From NCBI GenBank assembly GCA_903821715.1, contig CAIJMB010000126.1, positions 1 through 18,877 on the forward strand: DNA of 18,877 bases, read 5' to 3'. The first letter of the stretch is position 1. Each line of letters opens with the position of its first letter. A program made the translations under genes and the position numbers. Under the pieces are notes generated by a model that was not told the DNA's origin, did not search any database, and worked only from the letters and a program-made list of their open reading frames with translations. The DNA is from an uncultured Flavobacteriales bacterium (GTDB lineage: Bacteria > Bacteroidota > Bacteroidia > Flavobacteriales > Schleiferiaceae). Positions 7,512 to 14,232 of this stretch are shown here, one piece after another.

Positions 7512-8318
7512 TTAACCCAAAATGCTCGACAGCTCTATGGCCATCTTCTGCTCTTCTTCTTGAGCGAGCAAAGGATCAACCAAGATTCGGCCTGAGTGCT
7601 CGTCAATCGTGATTTTCTTGCGCTGTGCGATTTCCATTTGACGCTGGGGTGGAATCGTGAAGAACGAACCAGCAGAAGCCCCGCGCTCAATACTTACTAC
7701 AGCCAAGCCGTTGCGCACCTTTCCGCGGATGCGGCGGTAGGCGTTCAGCAAACGATCATCTCCTACTACCGCAGAAAGATTTTCACTCTTGGTGAGCAAA
7801 AGTTCTTCTTCGCGCTGGGTCTCGGCGATGATATTGTCCAGTTCATTCTTCTTGAATTCCAAGTGGCTTGAACGCTCAGAAAGCTTAGACTCAACCGACT
7901 CAAGAGAAGCAGACTTGCTCTCGAGTGAAGCTTCAAACTCACGGATGTGCTTCTCGGCTAATTGAATCTCAAGCTCTTGGAACTCAATTTCTTTAGCAAT
8001 CGCATCAAACTCTCGGTTGTTGCGCACATTTTTTTGTTGCTCTTCGTACTTCGCGATCTTCTCTTGGCAGTTCTTGATCATGAGCTTATGGCCCTTAACC
8101 TCAGTCTTCGCTTGGTTGATATCTTCCTGAACCTTTGAAAGGCGAATCTGCAAGCCTGCGATTTCATCTTCCAGATCTTCTACTTCAAGAGGCAATTCGC
8201 CGCGAAGGCTGCGAATTTCATCGATACGGCGATCGACAATTTGAAGGCTGTACAGCGCGCGAAGCTTGTCTTCTACTGAAGACGTCGCAGCGTTGGATGC
8301 AGGTGACTTTTTAGCCAT
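7512..8318 (-). CDS. Coiled-coil protein of the C4-type zinc-ribbon (CT398) family, zinc ligands lost
   Basis: The 268-residue protein is mostly a long heptad-rich coiled coil (about 14-185), with the family hallmark NNREFDAIAKEIE (100-112). A C-terminal ribbon-like region follows. Proteins of this family usually carry CGGC and CEYC knuckles around IPPQRQ. Here the flanking motifs IPPQRQMEI (222-230) and GRILVDP (243-249) are kept, but the knuckles read SAGS (215-218) and DEHS (239-242), so all four zinc cysteines are gone. The only cysteine lies in the coiled coil (KNCQEK). The molecular function of the family is not settled; a link to nucleic acid or flagellar processes has been suggested for some members. 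The gene overlaps the end of the nif3-like gene by 8 bases and may also have its own promoter at 8370-8377. Confidence 0.9.
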   Translation of the reverse strand: MAKKSPASNAATSSVEDKLRALYSLQIVDRRIDEIRSLRGELPLEVEDLEDEIAGLQIRLSKVQEDINQAKTEVKGHKLMIKNCQEKIAKYEEQQKNVRNNREFDAIAKEIEFQELEIQLAEKHIREFEASLESKSASLESVESKLSERSSHLEFKKNELDNIIAETQREEELLLTKSENLSAVVGDDRLLNAYRRIRGKVRNGLAVVSIERGASAGSFFTIPPQRQMEIAQRKKITIDEHSGRILVDPLLAQEEEQKMAIELSSILG

Positions 8319-9420
8319 GGTTTAGGTATGTACGTACGGGTCGGTTGTCCGAACCCGAAATTAGGACTGCAAAAGTAACAAATTCTGAGCGAATAGCCTC
8401 AGCCCAATCTTCGATAAAGGGCTGCTCACTTTCGCCATGCCCTACATCGATGAGTACAATTCCGCTCGGAGTGTCCTGAAAACCGTGGTACTTCGCATCG
8501 CTAGTCACATACACATCTGCGCCAGAGGCTGCTGCGGCTCCAATAAACTCCGCTCCGGAACCGCCACAGACCGAAATCCGCTGCACCATTCGTTCGAGGT
8601 TCGCCGTACTGTAGCGCACTGCATCCGCACCCAATTCTCGGGCAGCTCGAGCGATAAATTCCCTCAATCGAACTGGCTTAAGTAGATTGCCCACCGCACC
8701 ATAGCCCAAATCCGACGTCGAATTATCAAGTGAAATCCACGAATGTGCCACCTCTTCGTACGGGTGGGCCTGCCACACCGCATCGCGCACTTGATTTTTC
8801 AATGCTACCGGAACCACGAACTCCAATCGCTGCTCTCGGGTAACTTCGCGAACACCCTTTGTACCTGTAAATGGATTTGCACCTTCGAGTGGACGAAACG
8901 TTCCCGTTCCCTCGGAAGTAAAATGGCACTCGTCGTAGTTTCCCAAATGGCCTGCTCCGGCTAAAAAAGCCGCCTCAGCCACATCGGCCGCAAAGTCTTT
9001 GGGAACATACACGACCAACTGCATCAAGGCTCCCCCGCGGGGCATCATTACCTTAGGGTCCTGGATTCCGAGCCGACGGGCTAGTGAAAAACTAACCCCA
9101 CCCGCAATGCTGTCCCAATTCGTGTGGCCAGCGTACAGCGCAATATCATGACGTATCGCGAACGCAACCGTCCGCTCGGCTACAGAGCTACCCGTAAGGC
9201 GTTTTAAGCCCTTAAAAATGATGGGGTGATGGCTCAGCACCACGTTGCAGCCCCGAGCGATGGCCTCTCGAAGCACATCCTCATCAGCATCCAAAGAGCA
9301 GAGCACTCCAGTAATGTTCATTTGTGCATCACCAACCAGCAATCCACTGTTGTCGTACGACTCTTGGTACCGAAGCGGCGCACGCTCTTCCAACCACTTC
9401 ACTAACGTTCCCACTGTCAT
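8311..9420 (-). CDS. Nif3-like dinuclear metal center protein with CutA/PII-like insertion
   Basis: Numbered from the ATG at 9420 the protein is 369 residues. A TTG further upstream (9435) would add MFLCS, but the family N-terminus starts at MTVGTLVKWLEE. Metal-binding motifs of the NIF3/YqfO family are visible: LSHHPIIFKGLK (62-73), YAGHTNWDS (96-104) and VGHGESEQ near the C-terminus. Between the two halves (about 130-235) lies an inserted ferredoxin-like CutA/PII-type domain (LVVYVPKDFAADVAEA, then AHPYEEVAH), as in the long YqfO form. NIF3 proteins form toroidal hexamers. They are linked to GTP cyclohydrolase I type 2 naming, but the true activity is unresolved. The gene lies 63 bases after rpsA behind a terminator, and a -7-like box ends 4 bases before its start. 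Confidence 0.93.
   Translation of the reverse strand: MTVGTLVKWLEERAPLRYQESYDNSGLLVGDAQMNITGVLCSLDADEDVLREAIARGCNVVLSHHPIIFKGLKRLTGSSVAERTVAFAIRHDIALYAGHTNWDSIAGGVSFSLARRLGIQDPKVMMPRGGALMQLVVYVPKDFAADVAEAAFLAGAGHLGNYDECHFTSEGTGTFRPLEGANPFTGTKGVREVTREQRLEFVVPVALKNQVRDAVWQAHPYEEVAHSWISLDNSTSDLGYGAVGNLLKPVRLREFIARAARELGADAVRYSTANLERMVQRISVCGGSGAEFIGAAAASGADVYVTSDAKYHGFQDTPSGIVLIDVGHGESEQPFIEDWAEAIRSEFVTFAVLISGSDNRPVRTYLNHG
8370..8377 (-). promoter_or_regulatory. -7 box TACTTTTG inside the nif3-like 3' end, upstream of the coiled-coil gene
   Basis: Read on the - strand this is TACTTTTG, an exact TAnnTTTG match, followed by CAGTCC. The same GCAGTCC context follows the rpsA -7 box. Transcription would start about 45 bases before the ATG at 8318. 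It could let the coiled-coil gene be expressed apart from the nif3-like gene. No clear -33 element was found. Confidence 0.4.
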
Positions 9421-9424
9421 ACTG

Positions 9425-9432
9425 CAAAGAAA
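9425..9432 (-). promoter_or_regulatory. -7-like box TTTCTTTG before the nif3-like gene
   Basis: The - strand reads TTTCTTTG, one base from TAnnTTTG, then CAGT and the ATG at 9420. The 4-base spacing equals that at gpmI and lgt, and the TTTGCAGT context equals that at rpsA and the coiled-coil gene. The box directly follows the T-tract of the rpsA terminator. Confidence 0.35.
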
Positions 9433-9437
9433 CAAAA

Positions 9438-9461
9438 AAGGCCGCCCATCGGGGCGGCCTT
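9438..9461 (-). terminator. Intrinsic terminator of rpsA
   Basis: A 10-base-pair stem (AAGGCCGCCC with GGGCGGCCTT) encloses a 4-base loop. On the - strand it is followed by TTTTTTGTTT. It lies 22 bases after the rpsA stop and just before the nif3-like start, so it should separate the two transcripts. Confidence 0.88.
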
Positions 9462-9483
9462 CACTTGTATAGTAGGCAGGAGA

Positions 9484-11424
9484 TTACTCCTTACCTTCCA
9501 TCTCTTCCTTGAGGCGAGCCAAGCTGTCGAGGTCACCCAAGGTAGCCTTTTCAACTTGTGCGTTGATCGACTGAACCGTCGTCTTCGCTCCGGCACCCTT
9601 GGCACCTTTCTTACCTTTTCCGCCTTCGGCACCTTCCTCGATTGCGCCACCCTTAAATGTTTGGGTGTGCGAAACAAGAATGCGGCGTGAATCACGGTTG
9701 AACTCAATCACACGGAACTCCAATACCTCACCTACAGCGATGTTTGAATTATCCTCTTTTGTCGCGTGACGTGGTGGGCAGTACGCCTCAATCTCTTGGT
9801 TGTCAAACCAAATGTTGAAGCCCTTATCGGCAGACGACTTCACACTTCCAGAGTGGCTGCTGCCTACTTCGAATACCTCTTCGAGGTTATCCCATGGGTT
9901 GTCATTTACTTGCTTGTGGCCAAGGCTCAAGCGACGGTTGTCGACATCAATGTCCAACACCTTCACGTCAAGCTCTGCACCTACTGAGGTAAACTCGCTC
10001 GGATGCTTCACCTTCTTCAACCAAGACAGGTCGCTGATGTGAATCAATCCATCGATGCCTTCCTCAAGTTCTACAAACACGCCGAAGTTGGTGAAGTTGC
10101 GAACCTTTCCGGTGTGCTGCGAACCTACAGGGTACTTGGCAGTGATGCTTGACCAAGGATCTGGCGTCAATTGCTTGATACCAAGAGACATCTTGCGCTC
10201 TTCACGGTCGATTGAAAGAACGGATGCTTCAACCATGTCGCCAACTTTGAAGAAGTCCTGGGCAGAACGCAGGTGCGATCCCCAGCTCATCTCAGAAACG
10301 TGAACAAGACCTTCTACACCTGGAGCAACCTCGATGAACGCACCGTAGTCGGCGAGCACCACAACTTTACCCTTGATGGTGTCTCCAGCTGATACGTTCT
10401 GGCTAAGGGCATCCCAAGGATGGGCCGAAAGCTGCTTGAGACCGAGCTGAATACGTGTCTTGGCCTCGTCGAAGTCCAAAATAACCACGTTGAGCTTCTG
10501 GTCGAGTTCGACCACCTCTGACGGGTGGTTGATGCGGCTCCACGACAAGTCGGTGATGTGCACGAGTCCGTCCACCCCACCAAGGTCGATAAATACACCG
10601 TAGCTCGTGATGTTCTTGACCACACCCTCGAGTACTTGACCCTTTTCGAGCTGGCCAATGATCTTGCGCTTTTGCTCTTCGAGGTCGGCCTCGATAAGGG
10701 CTTTGTGCGAAACCACCACGTTCTTGAACTCGTGGTTGATCTTGACGATCTTGAATTCCATGGTCTTGTCGACATAGATGTCGTAGTCGCGAATTGGCTT
10801 GACGTCGATTTGCGATCCTGGCAAGAATGCCTCGAGACCGAACACGTCAACGATCATACCACCCTTCGTACGGGCTTTCACATAACCTTGAACGATTTCT
10901 TCAGCTTCAAATGCTTCGTTCACACGATCCCAAGCCTTGATCGAGCGGGCCTTGCGGTGCGAAAGCACAAGCTGTCCCAACTTGTCTTCTTGCTTGTCAA
11001 CGAGCACCTCAACGAGGTCGCCCACTTTCAAATCTGGATTGTATCGGAATTCGTTGAGTGACACAACGCCTTCTGACTTCGACGAAATGTCGATGATGGC
11101 ATCGCGGTCGGTAAGCTGGACTACGACGCCGCTCACCACTTGGTGCTCAACTGAAGTAACGAGGGTAGCTTCATACAGCTGCTCCATCGCCTTGTGCTCT
11201 TCACCGCGGGCACCGAATCCTGACTCGTACGAGTTCCAGTCAAATGATTCTTCTTCCTCTTCTACTTCAAGAACGAGCTCGAGCTCATCCTCTTCTGCGG
11301 AATCTTCCGAAGCCTCAACTTCAGGCATAGATTCTACTTCAGCAACTTCGGGGGTAGCCTCCACTTCGGCAGCGGCTTGTTCTTGGATTTGGCCCTCCAA
11401 TTCGGGGTTTAGCTCTTCAGACAT
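9484..11424 (-). CDS. rpsA: 30S ribosomal protein S1
   Basis: S1 binds mRNA and helps bring it to the 30S subunit, which is especially relevant in bacteria that lack Shine-Dalgarno sequences. From the ATG at 11424 the protein is 646 residues. An acidic N-terminal tail of roughly 60 residues, full of Glu and Asp, is followed by six S1 (OB-fold) repeats. Clear repeat cores include GVFIDLGGVDGLVHITDLSW, GAFIEVAPGVEGLVHVSEMSW and GVFVELEEGIDGLIHISDLSW. The sixth repeat is diverged (GFNIWFDNQEIEAYCPP). After it comes a Gly/Lys linker and a short C-terminal helix. The frame is open up to 11541, but those extra 39 codons lie in the leader and do not look like S1. The gene is its own transcription unit, between the gltA terminator and its own. 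Confidence 0.97.
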   Translation of the reverse strand: MSEELNPELEGQIQEQAAAEVEATPEVAEVESMPEVEASEDSAEEDELELVLEVEEEEESFDWNSYESGFGARGEEHKAMEQLYEATLVTSVEHQVVSGVVVQLTDRDAIIDISSKSEGVVSLNEFRYNPDLKVGDLVEVLVDKQEDKLGQLVLSHRKARSIKAWDRVNEAFEAEEIVQGYVKARTKGGMIVDVFGLEAFLPGSQIDVKPIRDYDIYVDKTMEFKIVKINHEFKNVVVSHKALIEADLEEQKRKIIGQLEKGQVLEGVVKNITSYGVFIDLGGVDGLVHITDLSWSRINHPSEVVELDQKLNVVILDFDEAKTRIQLGLKQLSAHPWDALSQNVSAGDTIKGKVVVLADYGAFIEVAPGVEGLVHVSEMSWGSHLRSAQDFFKVGDMVEASVLSIDREERKMSLGIKQLTPDPWSSITAKYPVGSQHTGKVRNFTNFGVFVELEEGIDGLIHISDLSWLKKVKHPSEFTSVGAELDVKVLDIDVDNRRLSLGHKQVNDNPWDNLEEVFEVGSSHSGSVKSSADKGFNIWFDNQEIEAYCPPRHATKEDNSNIAVGEVLEFRVIEFNRDSRRILVSHTQTFKGGAIEEGAEGGKGKKGAKGAGAKTTVQSINAQVEKATLGDLDSLARLKEEMEGKE

Positions 11425-11535
11425 GAGCTTGGGGTCTTGTATCTGGCGCTCTGAAAGGACTAAAGCGCAGCGCCGAGAGACGTTAAGTATTGATTCCCAA
11501 TTTAGCGTCCTTTCGCAATGCGTACCAAAATGGGA
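11425..11535 (-). promoter_or_regulatory. rpsA 5' leader with two mutually exclusive (or pseudoknotted) stems
   Basis: The predicted leader is about 110 bases. On the - strand GAAAGGAC-GC-TAAA (11514-11501) can pair with TTTAGTCCTTTC (11464-11453), giving 8 plus 4 base pairs with a 2-base bulge. Inside its loop GGCGCT (11474-11469) is complementary to AGCGCC (11450-11445), which lies just 2 bases after the first stem. The second pairing would either compete with the first or require its lower part to open. Such a layout suits autoregulation by S1, known for rpsA in E. coli, but here it is an inference from sequence. Confidence 0.45.
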
Positions 11536-11538
11536 CTG

Positions 11539-11546
11539 CAAAGGTA
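11539..11546 (-). promoter_or_regulatory. -7 box TACCTTTG of rpsA
   Basis: On the - strand this reads TACCTTTG, an exact TAnnTTTG match, followed by CAGTCCCATTTT. It lies between the gltA terminator and rpsA, the expected place for the S1 promoter. A TTTG occurs only 8 bases upstream of the box, too close for a standard -33 element. The start site is expected around 11532-11536. Confidence 0.6.
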
Positions 11547-11583
11547 CAAAAAATCAAACCTCACCGATAAAGAATAATAAAAA

Positions 11584-11607
11584 AAGCCCCGGCGTTGGCC
11601 GGGGCTT
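11584..11607 (-). terminator. Intrinsic terminator of the carA-eno-gltA unit
   Basis: A 10-base-pair GC-rich stem (AAGCCCCGGC with GCCGGGGCTT) encloses the loop GTTG. On the - strand it is followed by TTTTTATTATT. It sits 16 bases after the gltA stop and upstream of the rpsA promoter. Confidence 0.9.
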
Positions 11608-11623
11608 CGTTCCTTCTACACAA

Positions 11624-12928
11624 TTATGCGTTGAACTTCTTTTTAAGTAACTCTGTCGTCGTTGAACCAGGTCGCTCCAGCGGCATGGCCAAAGCACGGT
11701 CCCAAATCAAGTTCGTCAGTACACCCAGCGCACGTGAAACCCCGAATAACACGGTGTAAAAGTCATACTCTACCATGCCGTAGTGCATCAGCAATTGACC
11801 ACTGTGCGCGTCGACATTTGGGTACGGGTTCTTGACCTTGCCTGTGGCCTCAAGTATCCCTGGAACCACGTCAAAAATGTTCGAAATTACCTTAAACAAG
11901 GGGTCCTCGGGCATGTGCTTTTGAGCAAACTCGCGCTGCGCCATGTAGCGTGGGTCGGTCTTGCGAAGTACGGCGTGTCCGAATCCCGGCACCACCTTAC
12001 CTGCTCCCAACGTATTGTGAACATACTGCGCAATTTGATCCTTGCTTGGTTCTTGAGTGCCCAAATCTTCGAGCATTTCAAGCGTCCACTTGATTACCTC
12101 TTGATTGGCAAGTCCGTGTAACGGACCAGCCAAGCCATTCATGCCCGCGGCGAAGCTCTGGTAGGCATCACTCAGGGCAGAACCCACTAAATGAACGGTA
12201 TGCGCTGAAACGTTTCCGCCTTCGTGGTCCGAGTGAATCGTCATATACAAACGCATCAGTTCGCGGAACTCTTCATTGTCGTACCCGAGCATATGGGCAA
12301 AATTGCCTGCCCAATCTAATTTGGGATCTGGCTCAATGTGCTCACCATTCTTGTACGCCCGGCGGTAAATGTAGGCTGCCACCCGAGGCAAGCGTGCAAT
12401 TAGATTCATGGCGTCCTCGTAGGTGTATTCCCAGTACTCCGACTTACCAATTCCACGAGCATACGCCTTTCCAAACTCAGTTTCAGTCCGAAGTGCCATG
12501 ATGCCCACGACAAACTGTGTCATTGGATGTGCCGTCATCGGCAACGCATCGATGGTTTTAAACACATGCGGAGGCACAATCGCCCTCCGTGCCCAACTAT
12601 TGCTTAGACGTCTCACATCGTCGTCGTCCGGCATCTCATTCATCAAAATCAAATGAAAGAGGCCCTCTGGAAGCGGTTCTTCACCCCCAGGATACTTCGG
12701 CAAAAGCGACTGAAGCTCCGGAATGCTGTACCCGCGAAAGCGAATTCCTTCCTGTGGATCAAGCTTCGAGGTTTCACAGATCAATGCCGTCATCGATCGC
12801 ATGCCTTGGTACACTTGTGCAACGGTGATTTCTCCGAGTGACTTTTCACCATGCTCCGCTAAAAACGCCTTAATCTCAGCCTGTGCAGGTGCAATTTTAC
12901 TTCCAAAATGTTCTTTAATCCGATCCAT
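11624..12928 (-). CDS. gltA: Citrate synthase, eukaryotic (mitochondrial) type
   Basis: Citrate synthase condenses acetyl-CoA and oxaloacetate to citrate. From the ATG at 12928 the protein is 434 residues; a TTG at 12934 would add two. It resembles the pig heart/mitochondrial enzyme throughout: EGIRFRGYSIPE (60-71), EEPLPEGLFHLI (83-94), KLDWAGNFAHMLGY (203-216), RLYMTIHSDHEGGNVSAHT (226-244), NGLAGPLHGLANQEV (264-278), KVVPGFGHAVLRKTDPRY (311-328) and NPYPNVDAHSG (367-377). The catalytic residues are H271, H318 and D373, matching pig H274, H320 and D375. It lacks the N-terminal beta-rich domain of the allosteric hexameric GltA of E. coli, so a dimeric form without NADH control is likely. It starts 21 bases after eno and is the last gene before a strong terminator. 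Confidence 0.95.
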   Translation of the reverse strand: MDRIKEHFGSKIAPAQAEIKAFLAEHGEKSLGEITVAQVYQGMRSMTALICETSKLDPQEGIRFRGYSIPELQSLLPKYPGGEEPLPEGLFHLILMNEMPDDDDVRRLSNSWARRAIVPPHVFKTIDALPMTAHPMTQFVVGIMALRTETEFGKAYARGIGKSEYWEYTYEDAMNLIARLPRVAAYIYRRAYKNGEHIEPDPKLDWAGNFAHMLGYDNEEFRELMRLYMTIHSDHEGGNVSAHTVHLVGSALSDAYQSFAAGMNGLAGPLHGLANQEVIKWTLEMLEDLGTQEPSKDQIAQYVHNTLGAGKVVPGFGHAVLRKTDPRYMAQREFAQKHMPEDPLFKVISNIFDVVPGILEATGKVKNPYPNVDAHSGQLLMHYGMVEYDFYTVLFGVSRALGVLTNLIWDRALAMPLERPGSTTTELLKKKFNA

Positions 12929-12949
12929 AATCAAGGGGTTGTTTGTCGG

Positions 12950-14230
12950 TTATTTGAAATTTGAACCCGGGTAAATCGCCGTCGACCCGAGCATTTCTTC
13001 GATGCGAAGAAGCTGGTTGTACTTCGCCATACGATCTGAACGCGATGCGGAACCGGTCTTTATCTGACCGGTATTCAACGCCACCGCCAAATCCGCAATC
13101 GTCGAATCTTCGGTTTCTCCAGAGCGGTGCGACATGATGCACGTCATTCCATTGCGCTGCGCCTTTTGAACTGTGGCAATCGTCTCCGTAAGTGTTCCGA
13201 TTTGGTTCACTTTAACCAGCACCGAATTTGCGGCATTGAGCTCAATTCCCTTGGTCACACGATCCACATTGGTGACAAAAAGATCATCACCTACAATTTG
13301 AACGCGATTTCCAATGGCGGAATTCAACTTCGACCAACCATTCCAGTCGTCTTCAGCAAGGCCATCTTCAATCGAAAGTATGGGGTACTGGTTCACCCAA
13401 TTGGTCCAGTACGACACCACTTCGTCGGTGGTCATCGTGGCTCCGCCCGACTTCTTAAACGTGTACAAACCCGTCTTCTCATCGTAGAGCTCGGTCATCG
13501 CCGCATCCATGGCAATGAATAAATCCTTACCGGCGGTAAATCCTGCCTTAGTGATGGCCTCAAGTACCGTCTCAATGGCCTCTTCATTCGAACGAATATT
13601 GGGAGCAAATCCGCCCTCATCGCCCACATTCGTGCTGTAGCCCTTAGCTTTCAGCACCGATTTGAGATGATGAAAAACTTCCGTGCCCATCTGTAGACCT
13701 TGGCTGAAGCTCGTGGCACCCACGGGCATCACCATGAACTCTTGAAAATCGATGGCGTTGTCAGCGTGCGCACCTCCGTTTAAAATGTTCATCATCGGAA
13801 CGGGCAGCGTACGGGCAGTCACTCCACCGACATACTGAAAGAGCGGAAGGCCGCTAGCTTGTGCTGCAGCGCGCGCCGCCGCAAGCGATACCGCCAAAAT
13901 GGCGTTCGCTCCCAGGCGCGCCTTATTCGGAGTTCCGTCCGCATCGAGCATGGCCATGTCAAGCTCTGCCTGGTCCGTGACCTCAAGACCCACCACAGCT
14001 TGGGCAAGTTCGCTATTGACGTGATCTACTGCCTTGAGCACCCCTTTACCGAGGTAGACGGCAGAATCTCCATCGCGGAGTTCCACCGCTTCATGGGCAC
14101 CAGTAGAGGCGCCAGAAGGCACAGCGGCCCTTCCAAAATGGCCTGAATCCGTGACTACATCGGCTTCAACAGTGGGGTTTCCACGTGAATCAAGAATTTG
14201 GCGTGCGTAAACTGAAGTAATTGTAGGCAT
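12950..14230 (-). CDS. eno: Enolase
   Basis: Enolase converts 2-phosphoglycerate to phosphoenolpyruvate in glycolysis. The 426-residue length is standard. Visible signatures are QILDSRGNPTVEADV (11-25), VPSGASTGAHEA (37-48), GDEGGFAP (203-210), SIEDG (286-290), LVKVNQIGTLTET (338-350) and MSHRSGETED (366-375). Active-site residues appear intact: E164 and E205, metal ligands D242, E288 and D315, then K340, H368 and K391. The patch after D242 (AAMTELYDEKTG) is somewhat unlike the usual AASEFY form but keeps the metal ligand. It lies 2 bases after carA and 21 before gltA, so the three form one unit. GpmI, encoded on the other strand, supplies its substrate. Confidence 0.97.
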   Translation of the reverse strand: MPTITSVYARQILDSRGNPTVEADVVTDSGHFGRAAVPSGASTGAHEAVELRDGDSAVYLGKGVLKAVDHVNSELAQAVVGLEVTDQAELDMAMLDADGTPNKARLGANAILAVSLAAARAAAQASGLPLFQYVGGVTARTLPVPMMNILNGGAHADNAIDFQEFMVMPVGATSFSQGLQMGTEVFHHLKSVLKAKGYSTNVGDEGGFAPNIRSNEEAIETVLEAITKAGFTAGKDLFIAMDAAMTELYDEKTGLYTFKKSGGATMTTDEVVSYWTNWVNQYPILSIEDGLAEDDWNGWSKLNSAIGNRVQIVGDDLFVTNVDRVTKGIELNAANSVLVKVNQIGTLTETIATVQKAQRNGMTCIMSHRSGETEDSTIADLAVALNTGQIKTGSASRSDRMAKYNQLLRIEEMLGSTAIYPGSNFK

Positions 14231-14232
14231 AG

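Noticed and set aside
8330..8337. Palindrome GTACGTAC before the coiled-coil gene
   Set aside because: An 8-base palindrome is expected by chance in a window of this size and no second copy or operator context was seen.
11425..11541. N-terminal extension of S1 (39 codons)
   Set aside because: It overlaps the -7 box and the structured leader and does not resemble S1; the ATG at 11424 gives the usual acidic start.
10937..11650. + strand frame rich in serine opposite the rpsA 5' part
   Set aside because: The Ser-rich composition is the complement of the Glu/Asp codons of the acidic S1 N-terminus, and the frame also crosses the rpsA promoter and gltA terminator.
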